A DNA stretch of 9,841 bases, from positions 1 through 9,841 of the forward strand of contig RFHZ01000010.1 of NCBI GenBank assembly GCA_003696125.1, read 5' to 3'. Shown in pieces: positions 1-7,567 of this stretch (its first letter is position 1; every line of letters starts with the position of its first letter). Source of the DNA: Nitrospinota bacterium (GTDB taxonomy: Bacteria > Tectomicrobia > Entotheonellia > J063). The notes under the pieces were generated by a model. That model did no database searches and was not told the DNA's origin. It worked only from the letters and a program-made list of their open reading frames with translations. The position numbers and the translations under genes are program-made.

Positions 1-120
1 GTACACATGGGGGTTACCGCAAGAGAGCACCGCACCGACCATGCCCGACATCCCCAAAAGCTCCCAGTCATCCCAGCTCAGGGCCTGCATGTGGTTGTGA
101 CTATCGATGTAGGAGTGCAT
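1..120 (-). CDS. TatD-like / COG1099-type metal-dependent hydrolase, N-terminal fragment
   Basis: Only the first 40 codons are in the window; the gene continues off the left edge. The peptide starts MHSYIDSHNHMQALSWDDWE and contains D6 and an H8-x-H10 pair directly after the first beta strand. This is the usual first metal-binding motif of amidohydrolase/TatD TIM-barrel enzymes. The following WDDWELLGMSGM segment resembles the helix after that motif in predicted hydrolases of the COG1099 type (recalled from the family, not searched). The ATG is supported by a near-perfect Shine-Dalgarno, TAAGGAGGT, read on the minus strand at 126-134. It lies 101 bases downstream of the thiolase stop on the same strand with no clear promoter between, so co-transcription is likely. 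The 5' leader carries repeat copy 1. Substrate unknown; other amidohydrolase subfamilies remain possible. Confidence 0.72.
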   Translation of the reverse strand, partial: MHSYIDSHNHMQALSWDDWELLGMSGMVGAVLSCGNPHVY

Positions 121-152
121 CGGATACCTCCTTAACGCTACAAAAGATTTCT

Positions 153-170
153 ACCGCAGAGTCCTCTGCG
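153..170 (-). repeat. CTCTGCG-type palindromic element, copy 1 (short form)
   Basis: On the minus strand this 18-mer reads CGCAGAGGACTCTGCGGT. It contains a near-perfect dyad (CGCAGAG and CTCTGCG, 155-161 and 164-170). Its last nine bases, CTCTGCGGT, are identical to the end of copy 3 and differ by one base from copy 2. The element ends 32 bases before the ATG of the 1-120 gene and points the same way relative to that gene as the other two copies. Thirteen of 18 positions match copy 3. Confidence 0.6.
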
Positions 171-221
171 CTTTTTATCTGTCCGACAGTTATTATCCTC
201 CCTTACTCCTCTGGAAGAAAA

Positions 222-1403
222 TCAGGCCACCTCGAACAGCCCGGCCGCTCCCATGCCTCCCCCGATACACATGGTGACCACCACGTAGCGCTCTCCCCGC
301 CGTCTGGCCTCGATAAGGGCATGACCGACCATCCGTGCCCCGCTCATGCCATAGGGATGGCCGATAGAGATCGCTCCCCCGTTGACGTTCAGCTTCTCAT
401 TCGGGATACCCAGGCGATCGCGACAGTAGATGACCTGCACGGCAAAGGCCTCATTCAGCTCCCACAGGCCGATATCATCGATGGTCAGGTTGTGCTGTTT
501 CAGCAGTTTGGGCACGGCAAAGACCGGGCCGATCCCCATCTCGTCCGGTTCACAACCGGCTACCGCTATCCCCCGGTAGATGCCGAGCGGCTGCAGTCCC
601 CTCTTCTCGGCCAGCTTTCCTTCCATGACCACACAGGCCGAGGCACCATCGGAGAGCTGGCAGGCGTTGCCGGCGGTGATCACACCGTTTTCCCGCACCG
701 GCTTTAAGCCCTGTAGAGCTTCCAGCGTGGTTTGCGGTCGATTCCCCTCGTCTTTCTGCAGGGTCACCTCTTCGTAGGTGACCTCCTGGGTCTCTTTGTT
801 CACCACCGCCTTGATCGTGGTCATGGGAACGATCTCATCATCAAACTTACCAGCCTGCTGCGCGGCGGCGGTGCGTTGCTGGCTCTGCAGGGCATAGAGG
901 TCTTGCGCCTCACGGCTGATCTGGTAACGCCTGGCCACCACCTCGGCCGTATCCAGCATGGTCATGTAGAGTTCCGGCTTGATCTTCATCACCGTGGGAT
1001 CCTTGGCCCGGTAGAGGTTGCGGTGCTCGTTCTGCACCAGGCTGATCGATTCCAGGCCTCCCGCCACCGTGATGGACATGCCATCAACCATCACCTCCTT
1101 GGCCGCGGTAGCGATGGCCATCAGGCCGGAAGCGCACTGCCGGTCCACGGTCATCCCGGCTGTGGTGACCGGCAGGCCGGCGGCAATGGCGCATTGCCGA
1201 GCGAGATTAAACCCTTGCGTGCCTTGCTGTATGGCTGCTCCCATCACCACCTCTTCCACCTCACCCGGCTCCAGACCGGCCCGCTGGATCACCTGGCGAA
1301 TGACATGGGCTCCCATGGTGGGAGCTTCGGTGTTGTTGAAAGCGCCTCGATAGGCCTTGCCGATAGGGGTACGCGCGGTTGCAACGATAACGGCTTCTCT
1401 CAT
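222..1403 (-). CDS. Thiolase (acetyl-CoA acyltransferase/acetyltransferase)
   Basis: A complete 393-residue thiolase, the usual length of the family. It begins [20 protein letters not shown], the standard thiolase N terminus. Catalytic features: nucleophile Cys90 in VDRQCASG, the NEAF motif at 317-320, His349 in the GHP segment, and the second active-site Cys379 in [12 protein letters not shown]. The family cleaves 3-ketoacyl-CoA with CoA to acetyl-CoA and a shortened acyl-CoA, or condenses two acetyl-CoA; it is cytosolic. The residues after Cys90 and the [10 protein letters not shown] segment fit the FadA/AtoB-type degradative group, but chain-length preference cannot be read. The ATG has AAGGAG seven bases upstream. 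A strong promoter lies at 1466-1494 on the same strand. The 1-120 hydrolase follows. No hydratase/dehydrogenase (FadB-type) partner is adjacent, so the pathway is open. Confidence 0.95.
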   Translation of the reverse strand: MREAVIVATARTPIGKAYRGAFNNTEAPTMGAHVIRQVIQRAGLEPGEVEEVVMGAAIQQGTQGFNLARQCAIAAGLPVTTAGMTVDRQCASGLMAIATAAKEVMVDGMSITVAGGLESISLVQNEHRNLYRAKDPTVMKIKPELYMTMLDTAEVVARRYQISREAQDLYALQSQQRTAAAQQAGKFDDEIVPMTTIKAVVNKETQEVTYEEVTLQKDEGNRPQTTLEALQGLKPVRENGVITAGNACQLSDGASACVVMEGKLAEKRGLQPLGIYRGIAVAGCEPDEMGIGPVFAVPKLLKQHNLTIDDIGLWELNEAFAVQVIYCRDRLGIPNEKLNVNGGAISIGHPYGMSGARMVGHALIEARRRGERYVVVTMCIGGGMGAAGLFEVA

Positions 1404-1465
1404 CGCTCACTCCTTGTTTCCCTCTTACCACCCTTCTTCTCATCATCTGAACCAAGCCCTTCCCG

Positions 1466-1494
1466 ATTATCGAGAGAAGAGTATCCGTTGTCAA
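1466..1494 (-). promoter_or_regulatory. Sigma70-type promoter for the thiolase
   Basis: On the minus strand there is a consensus -35 box TTGACA (1489-1494), a 17-base spacer, and a -10 box GATAAT (1466-1471), five of six matches to TATAAT. Transcription would start near 1459, giving a leader of about 55 bases to the ATG at 1403. Confidence 0.65.
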
Positions 1495-1523
1495 GCGGAA
1501 ACGCCCTGGTACCATTGCTTGAC
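1490..1523. promoter_or_regulatory. Candidate shared operator between divergent promoters
   Basis: Perfect arms GTCAAGC (1490-1496) and GCTTGAC (1517-1523) are separated by 20 bases. They contain parts of the two opposing -35 boxes. Between them lies a perfect 8-base palindrome TGGTACCA (1507-1514). A dimeric regulator bound here would contact both promoters. The arms are partly explained by the two -35 consensus sequences themselves, so only the central palindrome is independent evidence. Confidence 0.35.
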
Positions 1524-1548
1524 TTCGAGCCACCTTCTTGCCTATTAT
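1519..1548 (+). promoter_or_regulatory. Sigma70-type promoter for the class V aminotransferase
   Basis: TTGACT (1519-1524), an 18-base spacer and TATTAT (1543-1548): each box matches consensus at five of six positions. Transcription would start near 1555, leaving a leader of about 130 bases that contains repeat copy 2. The region 1404-1687 holds this promoter, the divergent thiolase promoter and the repeat, and no gene that I can support. Confidence 0.6.
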
Positions 1549-1598
1549 GACAGCGACGGGCATTTTGCGCCCTTTTCTCATTACTCTTCCAGGTCTCC

Positions 1599-1659
1599 AC
1601 CGTCGAACACAGAGCGGTTTGGGCGTATCCCTCCCGGTGATCTCTGCGTGCTCGGCGGT
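1599..1659 (+). repeat. CTCTGCG-type palindromic element, copy 2
   Basis: Left arm ACCGTCGAACACAGAG (1599-1614) and right arm CTCTGCGTGCTCGGCGGT (1642-1659) are imperfect inverted copies separated by 27 bases. The right arm matches the 18-base right arm of copy 3 at 15 positions. It ends 28 bases before the GTG start of the aminotransferase and 15 bases before its Shine-Dalgarno, inside the predicted mRNA leader. Confidence 0.6.
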
Positions 1660-1687
1660 AAGAAGTTTTTAATGAAAGGAGAAAGCC

Positions 1688-2836
1688 GTGCCCCTTTTAC
1701 CCGATGCAGCGCTATGGCGATCCCGCTTCCCGATTTTCCGGCAGAAGATCTATCTGAATAGCTGTTCGCAGGGGGCTCTCTCGCTCGATGTGCGTGCCGC
1801 GTACGAGGCCTATCTCCACGATTGGGAAACGCAGGGCTCTCCGTGGGAGTACTGGGTCGAACGTTACGAAGCGGTAAGAGCGGCCGTGGCCCAGCTACTT
1901 AACGCCGATCCTGGAGAGATTGCCCTGCTCACTTCGGTCTCTGCTGCCGTCAGTGCCCTGGCCAGCAGTCTTGACTACAGCGGTTCCCGCAACAAGATCG
2001 TGGTAGACGATTTCGCCTTTCCCACCGTGGCCCAGATCTGGCATGCCCAGGAACGACGTGGAGCCCGCGTGGTCCATGTGCCTGTCAGCGGTCATACGAT
2101 TCCGCTGGAGTCTTTTGCCCGGGTGGTAGACGAACAGACCCTGCTCGTCTCCCTCAGTCATGTGCATTTCTGCACCGGTGCCAAGCAGGATATCGAGGCC
2201 ATCACCACCCTGGCTCATCGTTGGGGAGCCATGGTGTTGCTGGATGCCTATCAATCGCTGGGTACCACACCGGTCGATGTGCGCCGCCTGCCCGTCGATT
2301 TCCTGGTCAGCGGCACCCTGAAATACCTGCTGGCTTCTCCTGGACTGGCCTTCCTCTACGTGCGGCACGATCGTATTCCTGCCCTCATCCCGACCGTTAC
2401 CGGCTGGTTTGCGCAGGAGGATATCTTTGCCATGGACATCTACCGGAATGTTCCCGCTTCCACCGCCCGGCGTTTTGAGGCGGGAACACCTCCGGTTCCC
2501 AGCCTGTATGCGGCTCTGGCCGGATTAGATATCATCCAGCGTATCGGCCCGGCAGCGATTGAAAGCCATATTGCCGAGCTGACTTCGCATCTGATCACCG
2601 GTGCTCTCTGTCAGGGCTACCGTATCGTTACCCCGCTTTGCCCAGAGCGGCATGGTGCCCTGATTACCCTGCGTTCCCACGACGTCGCAACGCTGGTCAC
2701 CCGTCTTGCCGGACACAACCTCATCGTGTCTAGCCGGGATCAGAACCTCCGCATCTCTCCCCACTTCTACAACACCCATGACGACATCGAGCAACTCCTG
2801 ACCGCCCTGGAGGCCAACAGGAAGCTGCTCATCTAG
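1688..2836 (+). CDS. Kynureninase-like class V aminotransferase (PLP enzyme)
   Basis: A complete 382-residue fold-type I PLP enzyme of aminotransferase class V. The N-terminal FRQKIYLNSCSQGALS is the substrate-side loop typical of the family. D186 and Q189 in LLDAYQSLG are the expected cofactor-ring contacts. K212 in VSGTLKYLLASPG is the expected Schiff-base lysine. RFEAGTPP (262-269) and the C-terminal RISPHFYNTHDDIEQLL (355-371) match kynureninase, isopenicillin-epimerase and CsdA-like relatives. The true substrate cannot be read. The start is GTG with AAAGGAG six bases upstream (1675-1681); no better in-frame start is seen. It stands alone, divergent from the thiolase and convergent with the next gene, with its own promoter. 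No tryptophan- or cysteine-metabolism gene is adjacent, so calling it kynureninase would be unsafe. Confidence 0.9.
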   Translation: MPLLPDAALWRSRFPIFRQKIYLNSCSQGALSLDVRAAYEAYLHDWETQGSPWEYWVERYEAVRAAVAQLLNADPGEIALLTSVSAAVSALASSLDYSGSRNKIVVDDFAFPTVAQIWHAQERRGARVVHVPVSGHTIPLESFARVVDEQTLLVSLSHVHFCTGAKQDIEAITTLAHRWGAMVLLDAYQSLGTTPVDVRRLPVDFLVSGTLKYLLASPGLAFLYVRHDRIPALIPTVTGWFAQEDIFAMDIYRNVPASTARRFEAGTPPVPSLYAALAGLDIIQRIGPAAIESHIAELTSHLITGALCQGYRIVTPLCPERHGALITLRSHDVATLVTRLAGHNLIVSSRDQNLRISPHFYNTHDDIEQLLTALEANRKLLI

Positions 2837-2944
2837 GACTCGGTACCCTGGAGGTGGGCTGGCGGAAGGGAGACCATACCTGTTGCTGGTCAGGACTCCT
2901 TGCCCGATACGCAGGGGAAAGAGGTGCTGTCTCGAGGAGAAAGG

Positions 2945-4915
2945 CTAGCGTAAGGCCGCGGCAATGTCTGGAGGGAGAGGATAGAGAAGGATGGCCGATC
3001 TCGGTTTCTTAAAAAGTCCTCCCTTGGAGAGTTGCACGGCAACCACGATCTCCGGTTTGCTGTCCCCGTCCACATCGGCGAGCTGGTAGTCCATGACCAG
3101 GCCTTCTATGCTGGTGATACTCCCGACTTCCGTTAACCCGATGCCGTCATCACGGAGTAAGGTGATATCGACCTGGGTATTCGACGGACCACCGATGCGG
3201 AAGGAGCTGGCACTGCCGAAATAGCCACCCACAAAGCCTCCTGGAGAGTGAGGGCGGGTGACCAAGAGTTCGGTTTCCCCATCTCCGCCTGCCAGGAACA
3301 GGATACGATGCCGGATAAAGCCCTCGCTCTCTATGCGGCTTGGGGTCACCGTATCCCGCGCCTTTTCTCTCTGGTAGATAAACTGGACCGCCGGAGCGGT
3401 GTAAAAAGCATTGCTCTCCCAGAGAGATTGCCCATCCTTCCAGAGCCTCAGCTTTCCTGCCGGGGTCACCAGGACCAGCGGGGCATCCTTCTCTTTGCTC
3501 GGAGGGATAGCCACCTCGTACACCGAGGTCCCTTTGGGGAGATTAAGATCCGCTATCCGGGCGTACCTGTCTCCCTGCCAGCCGTAGAGAGAGATGGGGG
3601 AGAGAAAAGGACTCTCCGGGGAACTACTCAGGCGTTGTGTGAGCAAGAGGGGGGGATTCCCTGGAGCACCTGGCATCACCCGGAAGAAACGGTTCACATG
3701 CTCCCAGATCGGCTGGAAGGTTTTCCCGTTATACTCCAGCACAAAGGAGGAGAGGGTTCCGAAGAACATGTTGGTGACAAAGATCTCCGCGATACCGTTT
3801 CCGTTTACATCCCCGACATCCACGGCCAGATAGTCTCGCGAACTCTGGCTCCCGTTGTCCCAAACCTGCTTGAGCTGCTGTCCATCCCAGCGATGAATGG
3901 AGAGCCGGGTCTGTTCGATCAAGACGATGAGATTTTCTCCTTTGCCCATCACATCACCGATCGCCATTCCCCGGAGGCGCCTCTTGAGCCGCTGGCTGCG
4001 TCGGATGGCGTCTACCGGTCCTCCAAAGGGACGGTTGACGCTCCAGATCGGCTGCTGGCTGCGCAGCTCCCAGATAGAAGAAGAGGGACCACTCGTTCCC
4101 ACCAGCGGTTGTTGAAACGGCGACTGCTGGAGCTGGGAAGGATCCTGGATGATCACTGAGGTGAGCTCATGGACATCACCCACTTTGATGGAGATGAGTT
4201 TCGCATGAAGGACCAGGCGTCCTTCCAGTTGCTCTACCGGCAAAAAGAGGAGATAGTCGACCGGAAAGTCTGCCTTCAGCCTGTCTATACCTGCCGGTTG
4301 GGTGAGGTCTTGTAACTCGATATGGCGCTCCAACAGCCAGACCGTGGTCTGGTTGGGGTCGGCCACATCGAAACGACGGGTGGCTCTGAGCTGATCCAGG
4401 AGGAAGGTGATGAAGATATCCTGATTGAAGCCGATGGGAGAGAGGTTCAAGATAGGCAAGAGTCCTAACCGGATCGGTCCCCCGGTGATCCGGCATTTAT
4501 CCCCCACCCGGATCTCTTGCCCCTTTTCCAGGGACATGATCTCGGCCACCGAATAGCGCTCCCGCACCTCGACCACCTTGACGATACCGATGTCCTCTTC
4601 CAGGCGCCCCAAGACCTGGCCGGTCAACGGGTGCCTGAACTCGCTCCCCTCGCGGAACACGGAAAGCTCCATGCCAGGGCGTATCCCCTTGGCCGCTCCC
4701 AGATCGAGGTAGACCTGTTTTCCCTGCAGGGTGACCACCACTCCTTCTACCGGGGGGAAGAAATCCTTAAGCCGCTCCACAATGCGGGCCAAGCCGACCC
4801 GATAGTCTGTGTCTTGTGCCAGGCCGTTGACAGGAGCCAGTATACAAAGAAGCGCTATAAGGACTCCCGGTACAAAGCAGCGAAAGATCCTTTGTCCTGT
4901 CCCCCATGCATACAT
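2945..4915 (-). CDS. Secreted FlgT-like / FG-GAP (VCBS) beta-propeller protein
   Basis: 656 residues. Residues 9-33 form a Sec signal peptide: basic start, hydrophobic core FVPGVLIALLCILA, probable cleavage after GLA33. There is no lipobox, because L precedes C24. Residues about 57-143 (VEGVVVTLQGKQVYLDLGAA, then GIRPGMELSVF) look like the small beta domain found at the C terminus of FlgT-like proteins. Residues about 147-256 (LGLLPILNLSP, then DYLLFLPVEQLEGRLVLHAKL) resemble a periplasmic TolB-N/FlgT-middle-like alpha/beta domain. Residues about 285-650 form a beta-propeller with FG-GAP calcium loops: DVNGNGIAE (369-377), DVDGDSKPE (614-622), and degenerate ones near 321 and 544. A periplasmic or surface scaffold or sensing role is inferred; no enzyme motif is seen. 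No flagellar gene is nearby. The ATG has AAGGA 11 bases upstream. Confidence 0.85.
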   Translation of the reverse strand: MYAWGTGQRIFRCFVPGVLIALLCILAPVNGLAQDTDYRVGLARIVERLKDFFPPVEGVVVTLQGKQVYLDLGAAKGIRPGMELSVFREGSEFRHPLTGQVLGRLEEDIGIVKVVEVRERYSVAEIMSLEKGQEIRVGDKCRITGGPIRLGLLPILNLSPIGFNQDIFITFLLDQLRATRRFDVADPNQTTVWLLERHIELQDLTQPAGIDRLKADFPVDYLLFLPVEQLEGRLVLHAKLISIKVGDVHELTSVIIQDPSQLQQSPFQQPLVGTSGPSSSIWELRSQQPIWSVNRPFGGPVDAIRRSQRLKRRLRGMAIGDVMGKGENLIVLIEQTRLSIHRWDGQQLKQVWDNGSQSSRDYLAVDVGDVNGNGIAEIFVTNMFFGTLSSFVLEYNGKTFQPIWEHVNRFFRVMPGAPGNPPLLLTQRLSSSPESPFLSPISLYGWQGDRYARIADLNLPKGTSVYEVAIPPSKEKDAPLVLVTPAGKLRLWKDGQSLWESNAFYTAPAVQFIYQREKARDTVTPSRIESEGFIRHRILFLAGGDGETELLVTRPHSPGGFVGGYFGSASSFRIGGPSNTQVDITLLRDDGIGLTEVGSITSIEGLVMDYQLADVDGDSKPEIVVAVQLSKGGLFKKPRSAILLYPLPPDIAAALR

Positions 4916-4984
4916 ACGTCTCTCAATCCTTACTCACCGGTGCTCTACAGGTAAACTTCGTTTCCCTCCTTCAGTTCTGCTCAA

Positions 4985-5013
4985 ACCATATCAGACTTTC
5001 CCCCTCGAGTCAA
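4985..5013 (-). promoter_or_regulatory. Sigma70-type promoter for the FG-GAP protein gene
   Basis: On the minus strand: TTGACT (5008-5013), a 17-base spacer, then TATGGT (4985-4990). The -35 box matches five of six and the -10 box four of six. The predicted leader is about 60 bases and contains the palindrome CACCGGTG (4935-4942) shortly before the ribosome binding site. Confidence 0.5.
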
Positions 5014-5249
5014 GTAGGAACCACTTCTCAACTTGCATTACGGAGCGATTTGGGTTAAGCTCCCTCTCAGAGTAGCTCTCACTAACCCTTTTACTCTCTG
5101 GGTCATTTTGCCGCCATGCGTGACCGGAAAAAACACTTTACTGCAGAGCACGCCGAGGCGCAGAGGGTCTTTCTGGGATAAATTTCAAAAGACTCCGTTC
5201 CTCTCCGCGTTCTCTGCGGTTATTTCAGTCGAGATAAGGAGAGAGAGTC
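5014..5249 (+). other. Leader/intergenic region before the Gfo/Idh gene
   Basis: This is most of the 334-base gap between the divergent FG-GAP and Gfo/Idh genes. It contains no gene that I can support. It holds a GGGTTA...TAACCC dyad (5052-5057 and 5083-5088) followed by TTTTA, and the long repeat copy 3. A possible weak promoter is TTGCAT (5033-5038), 17 bases, TAAGCT (5056-5061), but the match is poor. I cannot place the promoter of the downstream operon with confidence. Confidence 0.4.
5140..5220 (+). repeat. CTCTGCG-type palindromic element, copy 3 (longest)
   Basis: The left part (5140-5166) contains ACTGCAGAGCACGCCGAGG followed by a second CGCAGAGG. The right part (5200-5220) ends CTCCGCGTTCTCTGCGGT. 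The reverse complement of the right part, beginning ACCGCAGAGAACGCGGAGAGG in two overlapping CGCAGAG-type units, matches the left part closely. The whole is therefore an imperfect inverted repeat with an approximately 33-base centre. It ends 29 bases before the GTG of the Gfo/Idh gene and 15 bases before the AAGGAG. Confidence 0.65.
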
Positions 5250-6407
5250 GTGGCAACAAGGCATGTGGTTGGGATCATCATGAACGGTGTTACCGGGCGC
5301 ATGGGAACGCAGCAGCATCTCCTTCGTTCCATCTGTGCTCTGCGGGAGCAGGGAGGGATATCCTGTTCTCATGGGGACACGATCTGGCCAGAACCGATCC
5401 TGGTCGGCCGGAACCGGGAGAAGCTGGAGCGCCTTGCCCGGCAGACCGGCATCCAGGACTGGAGCACCGATCTGGATGCTGTGTTGAGCGATGACCGGTA
5501 CACGGTCTATTTCGACGCGCAGATCACCGGACGGCGTCCTGAAGCGGTCAGGGCCGCCATCAAGGCGGGAAAACACATCTACTGCGAGAAGCCGCTCGCC
5601 ATGGATACGCAAACCGCGCTTGAACTGTTTCAGGCGGCAGAGGCGGCCGGGGTCAAACACGGGGTGGTGCAGGATAAGCTCTGGTTACCGGGCATGATCA
5701 AACTCAAGCTCCTCATCGACAGCGGGTTCTTCGGCCAGATCCTCTCGGTGCGGGGAGAGTTCGGGTACTGGGTGTTTGAAGGGGATCTGATCCCGGCTCA
5801 ACGCCCTTCCTGGAACTATCGCCAGGAGGAGGGAGGGGGGATCATCCTCGACATGCTGAGTCACTGGCAGTATCTATTGCAAAACCTCTTTGGCGAGCCG
5901 CGAGCCCTCTCCTGCCTGGGTGCCACCCATATCCCTACCCGTTTCGACGAGCAGGGGAAGCCGTACGCCTGTACCGCCGAGGATGCCTGTTACGTCACCT
6001 TTGAACTCGCTACCGGTGTCATCGCCCACTTCAACTCCTCCTGGTGTGTGCGGGTACGGCGAGACGATCTGCTCACCCTCCAGGTCGATGGCACCAGAGG
6101 ATCGGCAGTGGCGGGCTTGCGGAAATGCTGGGCCCAGCATTATACCGCCACCCCCAAGCCGGTCTGGAATCCGGATGTGGACCAGCCGATCGATTTCTTT
6201 GCCCACTGGAGCGAGGTGCCGGATACCCAACCGTATGAGAATGCGTTTAAAGCGCAATGGGAGCGTTTTCTTAAACACGTGGTCTGTGGTGAGCCTTTTC
6301 CCTGGAACTTCCTCCAGGGAGCCAAGGGGGTACAACTGGCCGAGATGGCCATGGAGTCCTGGAAACGACGGGCCTGGGTGGAGATACCGCAACTCGATGG
6401 CAGCTAG
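5250..6407 (+). CDS. Gfo/Idh/MocA-family NAD(P)-dependent oxidoreductase
   Basis: 385 residues, a typical length. The N-terminal Rossmann motif is [12 protein letters not shown] (8-19), whose GRMG ending resembles the DapB-type nucleotide loop more than the usual GxGxxG. The second family hallmark is CEKPLAM (112-118), with the EKP lysine at K114. The C-terminal domain has [12 protein letters not shown] (195-206), where D201 and H205 sit at the positions of the conserved catalytic Asp/His of the family. It therefore probably oxidises or reduces a sugar, cyclitol or related hydroxy compound with NAD(P); the substrate is unknown. The start is GTG with AAGGAG eight bases upstream (5236-5241). 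Repeat copy 3 occupies its leader. It is followed after 14 bases by the acyl-CoA dehydrogenase, so the two are almost certainly co-transcribed. Confidence 0.9.
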   Translation: MATRHVVGIIMNGVTGRMGTQQHLLRSICALREQGGISCSHGDTIWPEPILVGRNREKLERLARQTGIQDWSTDLDAVLSDDRYTVYFDAQITGRRPEAVRAAIKAGKHIYCEKPLAMDTQTALELFQAAEAAGVKHGVVQDKLWLPGMIKLKLLIDSGFFGQILSVRGEFGYWVFEGDLIPAQRPSWNYRQEEGGGIILDMLSHWQYLLQNLFGEPRALSCLGATHIPTRFDEQGKPYACTAEDACYVTFELATGVIAHFNSSWCVRVRRDDLLTLQVDGTRGSAVAGLRKCWAQHYTATPKPVWNPDVDQPIDFFAHWSEVPDTQPYENAFKAQWERFLKHVVCGEPFPWNFLQGAKGVQLAEMAMESWKRRAWVEIPQLDGS

Positions 6408-6421
6408 AAAGGCAGGAGAAG

Positions 6422-7561
6422 ATGGACTTTCGATTAACCGAACAACAGCAGTTGATCCAGCAGACGGTGCGCGAGTTTGCCGAAAAGGAGATCGCACCGG
6501 TCATTGCCGACTATAACAAACGCTACGCCTTCCCCTGGCCGATCGTCAAGCAGTTGGCCAGCCTGGGTATCCTCGGCATCATCTTCCCACCCGAGTACGG
6601 GGGGGCAGGCATGGACTATGTCAGTTATGCCCTGGCCGTTGAAGAACTCTCGCGGGTGGATGGTTCGGTAGGAATCACCGTCGCTGCCCATGTCTCCCTC
6701 TGCTCTAACCATATCTATCTGGCCGGGACCGAAGAGCAGAAACGCCGCTACCTGGTTCCCCTGGCCCGGGGAGAGGTACTAGGGGCCTGGGGCCTGACCG
6801 AACCGAATGCGGGGAGTGATGCCAGCGGGACGGAGACCCAGGCGGTCTTAGACGGCGACACCTGGGTCTTAAACGGATCAAAGATCTTTATCACCCATGG
6901 AAGCGTGGCCGGGGTCTATGTGATCATGGCCGCAACCGCCAGGGAGAAGAAACAGCATGGAATCTCTGCCTTTATCGTGGAGCGGGACACTCCTGGACTG
7001 AAGGCAATCCCGATGAAGGAGAAGCTGGGACTGCATGCCAGCGATACGGCCCAGCTCATCCTGGAAGATGTGCGTGTGCCCCGGGATAACCTGCTGGGCA
7101 GGCAGAACGAGGGCTTTATCGATGCGCTGAAAGTCCTGGATGGAGGACGCATCAGTATTGCCGCCATGGCCCTGGGCCTGGGCAGAGGGGCACTGGAGGA
7201 GAGCATCAAGTACGCCAAACAGCGTCAACAGTTTGGCCAGCCGATTGCACATTTTCAGGCCATCCAGTTCAAGCTGGCCGACATGGTTACCGAGCTGGAT
7301 GCGGCACGCCTGCTGGTCTTACGAGCAGCAGCGAGGAAGGATCAGGGATTGGTGGTGACAAAAGAGGCGGCCATGGCCAAGCTCTTTGCTTCGGAGGCGG
7401 CCATGCGGGCCTGCAATCAGGCGGTTCAGATCCATGGGGGGTACGGGTACATGCGAGACTATCCGGTTGAACGCTACTTCCGCGATGTCAAGCTCTGTGA
7501 GATCGGGGAAGGAACCTCAGAGATCCAGCGTCTGGTCATTGCCCGCCAGTTGTTACGCTAG
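6422..7561 (+). CDS. Acyl-CoA dehydrogenase (short/medium-chain type)
   Basis: 379 residues, the standard size of short/medium-chain acyl-CoA dehydrogenases (FAD homotetramers passing electrons to electron-transfer flavoprotein). It begins [20 protein letters not shown], exactly as the family does, so the ATG is secure even though AGGAG is only three bases away. Signature 1 is [13 protein letters not shown] (121-133). [13 protein letters not shown] (268-280) lies at the FAD/dimer face. Signature 2 is [19 protein letters not shown] (337-355). E363 in [10 protein letters not shown] is at the position of the catalytic base of MCAD/BCAD-type enzymes. It introduces an alpha,beta double bond into an acyl-CoA; chain length or branching is not readable. 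No ETF or hydratase is adjacent. It is the second gene of the Gfo/Idh unit and ends six bases from the convergent GAF gene. Confidence 0.95.
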   Translation: MDFRLTEQQQLIQQTVREFAEKEIAPVIADYNKRYAFPWPIVKQLASLGILGIIFPPEYGGAGMDYVSYALAVEELSRVDGSVGITVAAHVSLCSNHIYLAGTEEQKRRYLVPLARGEVLGAWGLTEPNAGSDASGTETQAVLDGDTWVLNGSKIFITHGSVAGVYVIMAATAREKKQHGISAFIVERDTPGLKAIPMKEKLGLHASDTAQLILEDVRVPRDNLLGRQNEGFIDALKVLDGGRISIAAMALGLGRGALEESIKYAKQRQQFGQPIAHFQAIQFKLADMVTELDAARLLVLRAAARKDQGLVVTKEAAMAKLFASEAAMRACNQAVQIHGGYGYMRDYPVERYFRDVKLCEIGEGTSEIQRLVIARQLLR

Positions 7562-7567
7562 CGCCCT

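Noticed and set aside
155-176. Plus-strand terminator-like hairpin CGCAGA/TCTGCG followed by CTTTTT.
   Set aside because: No plus-strand gene lies upstream of it, and the stem is explained by the CTCTGCG repeat. On the minus strand, where the genes lie, there is no good T-tract after it.
179-189. Palindrome CTGTC-C-GACAG downstream of the thiolase as a possible operator.
   Set aside because: Only 5-base arms, not centred on a recognisable promoter, and matching no regulator site I can name.
732-1550. Long plus-strand open frame overlapping the thiolase gene on the opposite strand.
   Set aside because: Its protein has no recognisable domain and is low-complexity His/Leu/Gly-rich. It is the antisense shadow of a thiolase with all catalytic residues.
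3248-4159. Plus-strand open frame of about 300 codons opposite the FG-GAP gene.
   Set aside because: No domain or ribosome binding site supports it, and the minus-strand frame has a signal peptide and calcium-loop repeats, so this is a shadow frame.
4935-4942. CACCGGTG palindrome just before the FG-GAP gene's ribosome binding site.
   Set aside because: An 8-base palindrome of this composition is expected by chance at this GC level, and no second copy in a promoter position was seen.
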